Positions 13,501 to 25,500 of a stretch of 64,000 bases of DNA are shown piece after piece; within the stretch, counting starts at the first letter, position 1; each line of letters starts with the position of its first letter. Made by a program: the position numbers and the translations under genes. Under the pieces are notes generated by a model. That model was not told where the DNA came from and did no database searches. It saw only the letters and a list, made by a program, of their open reading frames with translations. The DNA lies in the NCBI GenBank assembly GCA_949358305.1, contig OX442324.1:2283501-2347500 (forward strand). Direction: 5' to 3'. Source of the DNA: Strigamia acuminata. Taxonomy: Eukaryota > Arthropoda > Chilopoda > Geophilomorpha > Linotaeniidae.

Positions 13501-16500
13501 GAGGCGCTGGACGCAACACACACGATAAAACAAACCACGAAATACACGGAGACACAATATAGTTTTAGTTATGGCTTTATTGGATGTCTAGGGGTATGAT
13601 TGTAGTGTCCCATAGTGTATTTCCCAAGGCGGCGGTTCCTTCGAACCGTCCCTAATCAGACCGCGTGGCACGGCGGCCATCGGCCGCCATGACACACGAG
13701 GTCGGTAATCGGTTTTGGGCCACGCCGCCGAAGTTACGGTTAACGTCCGGCGGACGTGGCGCAACTGGACGCTCAGGTCCCGGCGGGCGATATCATCGCC
13801 ACGCCGATAGTTTGGGTTATCTCAATAGCCAGTTTCGGAGGCGGTCGCAACACGACCGTTCGCCTTGCTGGTTGATCAACAACTCTCTTGTCCCTACGGG
13901 GACCAACCACTTCCGGAAGGGCGACTTCCGGGGCCCGATCCTGCTTGACCAAAGGCCCGCAGCTCCACCTGGTTGCGGGGGACCGCAACAGGCTGCGCGA
14001 GATACGAGAGGCGCTGGAGCTGCGCCAAGTGCATTGCCGTTGCAGTGCAGCGACCCGTGCGCAGGGGCAGCTGGTCACATTTCCCCCCCCTGGAAAAAGG
14101 TAAGTACGAGGGGGTACAACGCAGTCACTGAAGTGGTTGTTGAAAGTTAACACATCGCATTACTTTTCTTTTTTCAGATTATCAGATGACCATATTTCGG
14201 ACGAGCCATCAGCTAGAACGAAGATCACCGGTAGGAATGCACTTGGGAAAATCAACACTACAAAGGAACACATACACACTTACCCCCAGGATGGAAACTT
14301 GTACAATTTAAACACTATTGAAAAATAAAAATGTAAAATAACACTTGTAATTTAAAAATATATATGAATAAAAAACACTTTTTGAACTTTAAAATCTAAC
14401 ATTTGTAGTTATTGAATCCATTTAACATTTAAAAGGTAAGTATGCTAATTTTAACACTTTGGAATAATAATAAAAAAACTTGTTTTGACAATAAAAAAAA
14501 ATTATTTCTGGCACTATAAAAGTCTTAATAGGCTTGGCCAAAATCTCCTTTAAAACGACGGCGAAAACTTCACTGCAGCGATTTCCCCGGTGTGGGTGGC
14601 GTATCGTCGGTTTTTGGCTCTTCTTCAGTTTTGTCGTCGACGAATTCTTCTGCTAGCTTCTTGCGTGACTTCTTATTCGACTTCTTTTTCACGGCGGTAG
14701 CTTTGGGCTCGGGAACGACTGGCGGTGGTGGTGGCGGCGTGTGCGACTCCTCGTTCGGTGCGCCGTCAATCTGCATCGCGGTCTCGATCGTTGCTTCGGT
14801 GGCGACTACATTGTTGTCGCAAACTGGTGGAGGATCCGCGAATCCCTGGAACACGACGTTCGTCGGGCGTTCTCCAACCATCGGCGGCATAATGACAGCC
14901 GGCGTCGCTGCTGTATTGGCACCAAACATCGTTTGTGCCGTTTGCGGTAGTTGGCAGGCCGCTGGAAAAGCGATTGCGGCCGCCGTGGCTTTGGTCGGGA
15001 TCAGGTTCACAATACCTTGGATTGGTTGAGGGCCGTACTGTCCCGCCCAAGCTGTTCGTAGCTCATCGGGAGTTTTTTCCGTTTGAGCCGGGATTTTTTT
15101 AACGAGTGCGCGTGGCGCATTCGATGTGATTGTGGCCGATGGCGCAGTCAATTGCTGATGAGCCGCTTTCTCGGCGTCTCTTTTTGCCATTCGGTCCTTA
15201 TGGTCCGCGTGTTTTTTCGCTCTGTACCGAATTTTTGCTTCGGTATTCACGCTTCGTTCACTCAACGTGGGATTTTCGATCGCCACGAGCCGTCGCATTT
15301 CCAGCAATTTCTCCGAAATGTTTGGACGGGCGGTCGGTGGTTGGTGAGGAGTTGGGGCGACGATACTTTGTACGGTCGCTTTTGTCTCCTCGGCAGCCTT
15401 CTTTTTAAGCACAAATGGCTTATGTGGCGGACGAAGAACCTGCTGCGACGTCGTCGCTGCGGTTTTCTTCGTCGAAATATTAGTAGAGGCAGTCGGCGGC
15501 GGTTGAGAGCGTACGCTCTTCGTTGCCGTTTTCTGTCTTTTCTTTGGGGGTTCTGTCGGTGCGGCATTCGCCACACGCGCTTGTTCCCTGTCTGCGATTT
15601 CCTTCTCGCGTTCTGCGCGCGATCGGACGCGCATCCAGTTAATATGTCGGTGGTGCAGCGGAATCGGCTGACCGGGCAGCGTCATGAACATGACAAACCA
15701 TTCTTCGAGTGGTTGATCCGTCAGCACGATTTCGTCTCCGCCGCAGTTCATGCACGGGATTCGCGATAGATTCCACAGTGTGATGTAGCCGAAGCCGTTG
15801 CATACTGGGCACTGGACCCATTCGTTGTTTCGGTGATTTTCCATTGTTTTTTCAAACTTTTCGTCTCGATTTTCCAGAGAAGTTCCACACGACTGGTCAG
15901 TGGCGATCGCAGTGAATAAGTGATTTGATCAACGAATGGTGGTGTTTAAGTATGGAACCGGAAGACGTCCCGCGAACGTTTAATTGGCGTATGGACCGCA
16001 GATGTTTTGTAAACAGTCTGTGATTGGTCCAAATGGGTCTCCCGATTTGAAGTGTCACCTAGCGGTCAATCCCGATATCGGATCGGTAAAACGTGATTTC
16101 TCGAAGGTCTATTTGAGTCCGAATTTGGTTTTGGTCGAGCCGTCGTGGGTTTTTGTGAATCCACTTGTGGCAACAGCAAGGGTTTTATTCTTTTTGGTTT
16201 CCCAAAAGGTTTTACTGGTGTTGGCAACTTAGTTGCGATACCAGATTCCGTTGGTCGCACTGGAGTTGGCAATATTGTTGCTGTTCCAGTGTCCACAGGT
16301 TGGTTTTCAAGAACTTCTTCATCTTCCTTATCTAAAATGGGCCATTCAGCCTTTTCTTCTGAGGGGATGAATCTCCTGAGTTTTACAATGTTGTGTGTAC
16401 CCCTCGCTTGCAAAGTTATTGGTTTCGCAAGGGCATACGCATTGTTGTTAAAGACTTTAGTTATTACATAAGGTCCTTCAAAGCGATCCTCAAGGGACGC

Positions 16501-19500
16501 AGCATATCGATTAGCAGCATTGGACAATGGGTGGGTCTTTAGTAGAACCAAATCTCCAATTTCGAACTTATCGTCGCTGCGGTGTTGATCGTAGTAAGTT
16601 TTCTGTTTTGCTTGGGCCAGACTCTTATTTTTAAGAGCTGCAGCAATCAGAGTACGGTGTCTAGCGACTAGCATTCTGACAGCGTCGTAGGGCCTATTTG
16701 GGTCGAATGGGGTGTCATAAGACACATCTCGATTATCCCAAAATGGTCGTAATTCCCTGCCATACGTCAGCATTGCTGGTGTAAAACCGGTAGACACATT
16801 TGGGGCAGAGTGCAAAGCAAAATTTATCTGGTCAATGCATCTGTCCCAGTGATCGTGCTCAAATGTAAAAATTCGAAGCATAATCTTGATATTCCTGTTT
16901 ACGCGTTCAGTCAGGTTAGTCTGGGGATGGTAAGGCGTTGCTTTAATTGGTACAACCCCTGCATCGTCACAGAGAGTCTGAAACACGTCAGAAATGAATT
17001 GGGGGCCATTATCGCTCAACATGAAACGAGGGCACCCATGACAGCTGAAAAATCGTTTTAAAATTGGTGCAATTGCAGTCATTTTAGCGGATCTCAGCGG
17101 TGTAGCTTCCATCCAGCCGGTGGCATAATCCACCACAACTAGAATGAAGCGATTTCTGTTCGAGGTTCTAGGTAATGGACCTATTAGATCGATTCCTATC
17201 TTCTCAAAACGACCAATTTTTGGAGAAGTTGGGACCATCAATCCCTTTGGTTTTCTCTGAATCGGTTTGCAGCGTTGGCAGCGATTGCAGCTTGCTACAT
17301 GAAGTTTTACTTCTTTTTGCATGCCAGGCCAGAAATAAACTCTTTTCAATCGCTCTAGAGTTACTTCAACTCCTCCGTGACCAGCCATCGGATGGTCGTG
17401 AATTAGTTGAAGTGCTGCGAGTTGCAGAGATGGTGGAATAAAGATTTTAAATCCAATTCCCAAATCCTCTTCCTCCACAAAGAAATCAGTTTTAAAAGGT
17501 GCATAAATAATAAGCATTCCTTTTCTAGTGAGTGTGCAGTCGTACTGCCTTTCTTCCAAGAACTTAGGAAGTTCTGGTCGAGGTTGTCCATCATCCAATT
17601 CCAACCATTCGATTAGTTTTGAAAGATGTTTATCTGCACGCTGCTGTAATATAATGTTCTCGAAAGACATCGGGTAATCGGTCTCATTGGTGAGATATGC
17701 CAGAGCAACAGGCTCTATAATCTCAGTTAGAGTTGCTTTCCCTTCTAATGGATTGCCATTATCAAGAGAGACTCTGGATAAGGCATCTGCGACTTGATTG
17801 TCGGTGCCTTTCCGGTACTTGATGGTGAAATTTTCATTCTGCAATTTCATTGCCCACCTAGCCAGTCTTCCAGCTGGATTTTCCATTGTCATGAGAAATC
17901 TCAGAGCATGATGGTCAGTCTCAACTTGGTATTCAGAATATTCAATGTATGGCTTGAACTTATCAACCGCCCAAACCACAGCTAAACATTCCAAATCGGT
18001 GGTGCTGTAGTTGTTTTCCGCGCCTTGCAGAGTTCTGCTGGCGTACGCAACTGGTCTTAAAGCACCATGGTCATCAATTTGCATGAGGACAGCTCCGAGC
18101 CCGCCGCCACTAGCATCTGTATGGATGGTGAAGTTGCGTGCGAAATCAGGCAGAGGCAGCATAATTCCTTTTGCAAGTTGATTTTTCAAATATTCGAAGG
18201 CAACATTGCATTCTTCAGACCATTCCCATTTTGTATCTTTCTTTAGAAGGGCAAAGAACGGTTTTTGAGTAATACTCAATTTTGGAATCAGAGCAGCATA
18301 GAAACCCACCATTCCAATAAAACGCTGAAGTTGTTTTATACTGGAAGGGGTTGGATAATTTAAAATTGCTTCCACTTTGTCGTTGTTTGGGCTATAACCC
18401 CCATTTGACATCGTGAAACCAAGAAAGTTTAATTCTTCAGGGCAAATAAATGACTTTGACGGACTCGCTGTCAATTTGTTTTTATCTAATTTTGACAATA
18501 TGTCATCTAAATGCTGAAGGTGTTCTTCAAATGAGTCGCTAAAAATGATAATATCATCGAGGTAAGCGAGTGCCCACTTGTGTTGTGCAGTTCCAAGAAC
18601 TTGATCCATCATTCTTTGAAATGCACTGGGTGCATTGCACAGTCCGAAGGGCATACGAGTAAATTGGTATGTTCCATCAGAAGTAGAAAAAGCAGTTTTC
18701 TTCTTGTCACTTGATTTAAGTTTTATTTGGTAATAACCTTTAGTTAAATCCAAAGTAGAAAAGAACTTTTTTCCACCTAAACAGGCCAAAATCATAGAAA
18801 TTGAGGGCATCTGATAGACGTCCTTAATTGTGATTTTATTTAGCCAGCGAAAGTCAATACAGAGGCGGTACCCTCCGTCTTTCTTTGCAACAATCACGGG
18901 GGGATTTTTATAACTCCCCTCGCAAGGTTCGGCCCAACCATCTCTCAGCAATTCAGCAACCAATTCGCGATAAATCTCAGCTTTCTTGGGATTCATTGGT
19001 CGGTCTTTGCATCGAAATGAAGGCGCATCTCCAGTCGGAATTGGATGTTCCAACGTGGGGTGGCAGCCAGCTTTGTCACTAAACACATGTCTGTATTTTT
19101 CTACAAGAGTTAAGATTTGAGATCTCTGCCTTGGTGACAAATTGCTTTTTGCTAACAGTCTCTGGCTCAAATCAGCCGTGGAGACAGAAGGTGACTTTGA
19201 TTCTGCAACCAAAGCATCCCATCGATCCATTATTGCATTTCCAAGTTCTTCAGGCGATGGTGGGTCGTCGAAGGGAAATGTGTCATGTGGAAAATCAAGA
19301 AAGAAATATTCTCGATCTGTTAGATTGAGAACAATCCTATTTTCGATAATCCAAGAGCAACCTAATAATATAAATTTGGAAGCTGATGGAAGAACAGTAA
19401 ATGTCACAGGGATTTCGCCACCCCGCCACTTGAGTGACAGCGTGATTGTCCCGATTGGACGTGTTGGCCTATCGCCAGTGTATACAACTCGATTTTCTAA

Positions 19501-22500
19501 AAATGGAGTCATAAAGTGCAAGAGGTTTAGCTTTTTAAGCATTCCCCCGCTGATGTACCTGTGGGTTGCCCCAGAATCCATCAGAGCGGTGACCTTTAAA
19601 CCGTTTAGTGTTGCTTTGAAGTAAGGCAGGGGAGTAATACTCTTTCCTGTCTTTAAAGCAACGTTTACATGGTCGATTTCAGGTTCTGTGGAAAAAACCA
19701 CGCGAGGATCTGGCTCTGTGGATGAAATGTCATCAAATAGAGCATCCTCCATGTCCTCTTCCATTGGAATCAACACTATAGTAAGAGCGCAGTCGTCAGT
19801 TACTCGGGGGTTTCTGTCGACTGCGACTCCTCGTTTCCCGACATTTCAGGCCAGCCACCAAATTCATTGGCTGCAAGCATAGCCTGCATCATGCTGTGTT
19901 GGGCAGCGGCGATTGTTTCCATTGCTGCTTTAGCGGCTTCCACTTTAAGGGGGCAATCCCTTTCAAAGTGTGCGCCACCGCAGCCCCAGCAACCGCCAAC
20001 TCTTGGTTTGGTCGCATAATCTTTGAGCCTATTGCTCGGGACTAGCGCCTTCTCGTTGCCTTCTGCGGCCTTTGTTGCTGCTATCGCAGCATTTTTAGGC
20101 GCAGGGAACAGTGTTCTATTGTTTGGATTTCTCAATCCAAACGGAACAAATTTCGGTTTATCTCCACCCGCAGCATTTGGTATTGTTACCATTTGCTGGT
20201 TGGATTTTTGAATTGGCGTAACAGTTTCTGTTTTTGCCGCCTCAATGATTGCTGCATTTGTCACAGTTTCCTGATTTATGATCGCGGCCTCCGTAGCAAT
20301 GCAGGCTCTCCTGAGCGACGCCCAAGTGTTCTCCAAATTAATGGCATTTGCGACCATGTTTTTGGCCGCTGGGCGCAGAATTGCCAGCACTTTTTGAATT
20401 TGCTGGCTCTCGTGCACAGGAATAGTCAATTGAGCGTATAACTTCTCGAGTCTTATCACCACTTGGGTGGCAGACTCATGAGACAGTTGCTGTGTTTTAG
20501 CAATTTCTGCTAAAAGCAGCGCATCGCTCGGACGAAAATGGGTGATAAATTCATGTTCGAATTCCTCCCAATTCGTTTTGGCATGAGAAGAGAACCATGT
20601 GGCCGCATCTCCTCGGAAAAACTTAAACAAATGCTCAGCAAGCACTTGGTTCAGATAGGGCAAAGCAAAGCGTAGAGAACGTTTTAAATCAATAAGGAAA
20701 GACTTAGCTTTCGTTTTGTCCCCTGCAAACGCTTCAATTCCAATGGATTTGACTCGTTTACTTAGCTCTACTTCATCCATTGGTCTGGGAGCAGGCATAG
20801 CCTGGTCAGTTTTGTGAAGAAACTTTTCTCCCCAAGCCAGAAAAAGAGGATTTCCAGTCGTAGGCGTTGAGCCTGTGCTGGATCCAGAGTTTGGTGTTGT
20901 CACGGTGGGAGAAATCGTGTTTGAGATTGCAGATTGTGCTCTCAAATTCGATTGTCCAGCCGCCACCACGCTGTCAACGATAGCTTTTTGACTAGCTATC
21001 ATCTTCAACAAGCTTTCATTCGATAATTTCGTAGAGTCTAACTCCTGCAAAGCATGAGTTAACCGGTCGCTAATATCACCGAATTCCGTGCGCGTTTGCG
21101 TTAATTGACGCATAGTGCTATCCGATTTGTCTTGGAGTTCCACCAAGTGATCGGCTACTTTCAGAAGCGTGTCTTCCCACACTTCGTAGGTTGTCATATC
21201 ATCGATAACTAGATTAAAGACGTTGCAAGTCGTTTCAAGCATCGCTTGATCCAACAATTTAACTTTAGGACTTGACATATCGTCGTTTGAAGAAGCAATC
21301 GAATTGTTATCCGAGTCGTTCAAATCTGAATCCGTTGCGGGTGTGAAAGAATTAGGTGCAGGAGAGTCCCACGTGGTCTTACCAGTTCTGGTCGCTGGCA
21401 TTGACACAATGTGACCAAAAGCAGGACCGCAGCTTGCAAGGTGAACAAGTGGAATTAAGTCACGACCAATGAGGAGACAGGAGATTAGGCTCAAGTAGCC
21501 ATTCTTGGGAGAGGGATTAGTGATGTCACTTCCCCCCCCTGGTTTCCCATTGGTAGAAAAATTAAATTAATTCATGGAATTGATTTCCCAGAGTTCCAAG
21601 AAAATGTCAAAATTTAAAATTCCAATCATTCTCGAAAATTCCGAGATTTCCACATGTTTTTCTATTGTCTTTCCAGTCGCCATGTTTGATTTTTAAAATA
21701 AAAACAAAATTTCGACCGTTTTAATGTTCCAATTCCTACATTTCTGCAGAAAAAACAACACTTTTTGAAAAAACAATAGTGATTTTTCGGTTTGGAACTA
21801 GAAGTTCTGAACCAGATCAAAATGGTCTGATTCCACAAAAACATGACTTTTGTGCTTTCCTAAAAAAGCACGAAATCATGTCTGTAGAACTTCGAAATTT
21901 TCAAACCAGTTAATTTTATCATTGTTGGCAACAAATAACAAAATCAAACCGCGCTAGCGCGCAGACAAACCGATTCTTGATGCCTCGCAAGAAGAAACAG
22001 AGGAAGAAAGATAAGAAAATAAAAATAAAAAATTACAAAATACTGGGTGTTTTTTAATCTAAAAGACACTCAAAAAGTTCCAATTTTTAGCAGAAGGTTT
22101 TTGCAGATATTTACACTACGGGGATATTGTTGCAATCTCTTCTTCTGCCCCAAGAGACCAACAAACGCGCCCGCTCACCCCTTTCGGAGACTCATTCCAG
22201 TCTGCACGAGGCTGCCTTTCGACAGAAACGTGCCTACACTGAGATGTCTGTTCATCCCAATGAAATGGTGTTTTTTGTGGAACAGTCAGTTGCACTTAAA
22301 GTAAGAAGGAAATGCATCTTCTGTCCCTAGTCGCCTTGGGTCCCACCCTTCAGCCGCCATTGTGAAGCCATATCGCCCTCCATTTGGCGCTGTATACAAC
22401 CCGGCATTTGAGGTGATTACTACCGCTGTCAGGTGTGGAGTCCCAAGAAAACCATGAAAATCATAGATAGGGAAGTTTAGAGAAAAAGTAAAAAATGAAA

Positions 22501-25500
22501 AAGATGTAAAAACAACTAATTTCCAAATTACAGAGATTGCTCCAGACTGTGGTTCGAGCACAGTCCTTTAACAAACTGCAGTAGCCCAGAAATCAAGCAA
22601 GAGTGAATAAAATTCAGAAACAAAAGTTACAGGCTAGATTCCCAATCTTTTTTCAAAGTTGGTAGCTACCTGAACGCACAGATATCGTTCCTACGCCCTA
22701 ACGAACTCTCTGTGCCATTTGAGCACTTCACCATCGGTATCCCCGTACCTCCGGCAGCTCTCCCTGCTGTCCGTGTCCCAATTTCAGCAACTCTTGGGTT
22801 AAATACGTTAACTTGCAGTTGCCTACCAACCAGTACACGGGACAGGGTAGGATTATGACCGATGTGAACCCGGATGAGCGCCTTGAGCAGCCACAACGCA
22901 ACCCATAAATTATGAGTCGCAACAAAAATCAAGGCAGTCTTCCCATGTGTGCGGACACTTCGCTGCTACTCGGGTCCAACTACACGCCAACTCACCGCAC
23001 GTGACTGTTCCCGCGCCAGCGACCACTAAGCTAGCAACCTGCATCCAAGCGACTAAACGTCCTACAAGAAATTTGGTGTCACTCAAAGCTCAGTTCAACA
23101 TCGCCTCCTCGCCCGGCCCATAATGGAACCAGTGATTGCAGCGTGGCACCTGGAATATGACCGCTTCTCCCCCGTGGGATTTGGTTTGCTGGTGGCCACC
23201 AGCGCGCCTCCTCCACGAATCGAGTTTGAATACGCTGCAGACTGTCCCATTACTTTTACTTGGGCTGCGCACCAAGAAATAGAAATAATAAAGAAGGTTT
23301 GGAATTATATTCCCCTCCCAACCACTCAGTTTTTTAGGCTAAGCTAGAAAGGAATAGAAGACCGTTGGAAAGTGTGGCTAGTGTAAGTCCCGGCTTGCCA
23401 GTACCCAGGCAAGCTGGACATGCAAAGCCACCAATTTTTGTCTGATCAGGGTCCAATGGTCAGCGATTAGCGGCCGTTTCGCCTGCTGACCCCCTGTCAC
23501 AATCATGACCAAGGAAATTTCCCCCTCTAGTTGAAAGAAAAAATTCATTTAATATTGTGCTTCGCACAATCAGTAAATTAGAATAGTATTCGCAAGAGAA
23601 TTCAAAATCCTGGACGGGCCCACAATTGTGAGTGTTCGGACGGACGCCACGTGGTCGGGGGAGAGCCACGGAGGCGCTGGACGCAACACACACGATAAAA
23701 CAAACCACGAAATACACGGAGACACAATATAGTTTTAGTTATGGCTTTATTGGATGTCTAGGGGTATGATTGTAGTGTCCCATAGTGTATTTCCCAAGGC
23801 GGCGGTTCCTTCGAACCGTCCCTAATCAGACCGCGTGGCACGGCGGCCATCGGCCGCCATGACACACGAGGTCGGTAATCGGTTTTGGGCCACGCCGCCG
23901 AAGTTACGGTTAACGTCCGGCGGACGTGGCGCAACTGGACGCTCAGGTCCCGGCGGGCGATATCATCGCCACGCCGATAGTTTGGGTTATCTCAATAGCC
24001 AGTTTCGGAGGCGGTCGCAACACGACCGTTCGCCTTGCTGGTTGATCAACAACTCTCTTGTCCCTACGGGGACCAACCACTTCCGGAAGGGCGACTTCCG
24101 GGGCCCGATCCTGCTTGACCAAAGGCCCGCAGCTCCACCTGGTTGCGGGGGACCGCAACAGGCTGCGCGAGATACGAGAGGCGCTGGAGCTGCGCCAAGT
24201 GCATTGCCGTTGCAGTGCAGCGACCCGTGCGCAGGGGCAGCTGGTCACAACTACAAGCGAGCCCAAATGAAAATGCCTCACACACATTCAGTTAGACGTG
24301 ATTTTGCAGAGAGAGAGAGAGAGAATAAACCAGGGGGTACGACATTCAACCGAATCTCTGACATGGGCTTTCGAATCCTTTTCCGAATCCTCGAATCTTC
24401 GAATCCCGAATTTTTACATTTTATAAAAATTTTGAATTTTTTGTTGAAAAATTGGACTAAAGTTCAAATATTTGCGACTTTTTCATTAAAATAATCATCT
24501 AAATCTTTCCGAATCCCAACCGAGTCCCATCCGAATCCTATGAAAGATTCGAATCTCTGACACGCAGATTCTGAAGCTAAAACTTCTGTATTCTGGTAAC
24601 TAGCCCTCACCGGTTCGTACAGACAGTTTTTCAAATTGTTATCACTTTTCCAATCCATTACAAGGACGAGGAGATAACAATCAGCAAGTGTTGAATCGAA
24701 GATATTACTAATTACACTCCCATCCCCCATCTGGTGTCAAAATGAACCAAAATGTGTCAAAACGGGACAACTGGCCCTTCTTGGCTTTTGTTCTGTATCT
24801 TGTTCTGTATCGTTTAATACGAACCGAGAATTCCGCCTATTTTGGACGTTTCTAATGTTAAAAACCTTCCATCCCATAACTTAAAACCAATGCAAAAGGC
24901 AAAAGCGCTATAGCAACTTATCCGAGAGAGAAAATACTCCTGCGTGTTTCGCCATTTGCGTGCTTCAAAGGGATTTGATTTCGGTGACGTCTTTTCGGTT
25001 AATAACATTCAATTATGGCTATTTTGGCCTCGAATTGTTATTTTACAACGTAAAAATAGCTCGCGATTCATTTTTTTTTTAATCTAATAAAGTAGTCCAA
25101 CTTTATTATGTTTTTCATTTTCAGGCCAGGTGCCAGGCGGACTGGCATGACAAATATCATCATCCTAGCAACGGGTTGCCAATAGCCACGGTTCAGCGGC
25201 TTGGTCGTCAAATTTTAGAGGTTTAACTTGATTAAATCGTTGTTAATAAAGAGCGAAAAAAATAATACGATCGATTTTTTTTAAAAAATTTTTTTAGGCA
25301 TTGCTCTTCCTTCAGGATCGTGGATTTTATCCTTTTGGTCACTTGCATTGTGGAAATGTGATAATACAAAATGGAGTTAGTCGGTAGGTCAATTTGTATA
25401 ATGAAAAACTGCTGATTTAGTGAGACTAATGATGCTTGGGAACCCCTCTTTTGCACTGTGCAGAGTGGTCTAGTTGCGTTTATAGATCAGTTATGGGGAG

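Larger units (their letters stand above)
13457..24249 (-). mobile_element. Full-length Ty3/gypsy LTR retrotransposon, 10.8 kb
   Basis: Two 623-bp LTRs (13457-14079 and 23627-24249) look identical by eye, begin TGTGA, end TCACA, and are flanked by a 4-bp duplication ACTA (13453-13456 and 24250-24253). The element reads on the minus strand: LTR, a 2.1-kb leader, gag (21494-19800), pol (19776-16066), a third ORF (15844-14570), polypurine tract (just right of 14079), LTR. The order protease, RT, RNase H, integrase places it in Ty3/gypsy. All main frames are open and the LTRs match, so insertion was recent. It lies antisense within a 14-kb Slob intron. Confidence 0.95.

Noticed and set aside
13665-14150. 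161-codon plus-strand frame, repeated at 23835-24494
   Set aside because: It lies inside the LTRs and is the same in both because the LTRs match; GC-rich sequence with few stops, no protein family features.
22047-23347. Coding-like plus-strand pieces in the Ty3 leader (for example the frame with NEMVFFVEQSVALK and the one at 23123)
   Set aside because: Apparent splice sites exist but reading phases do not agree between pieces, introns would be about 50 bases, and no family is recognised. Kept only as a remark on the leader.
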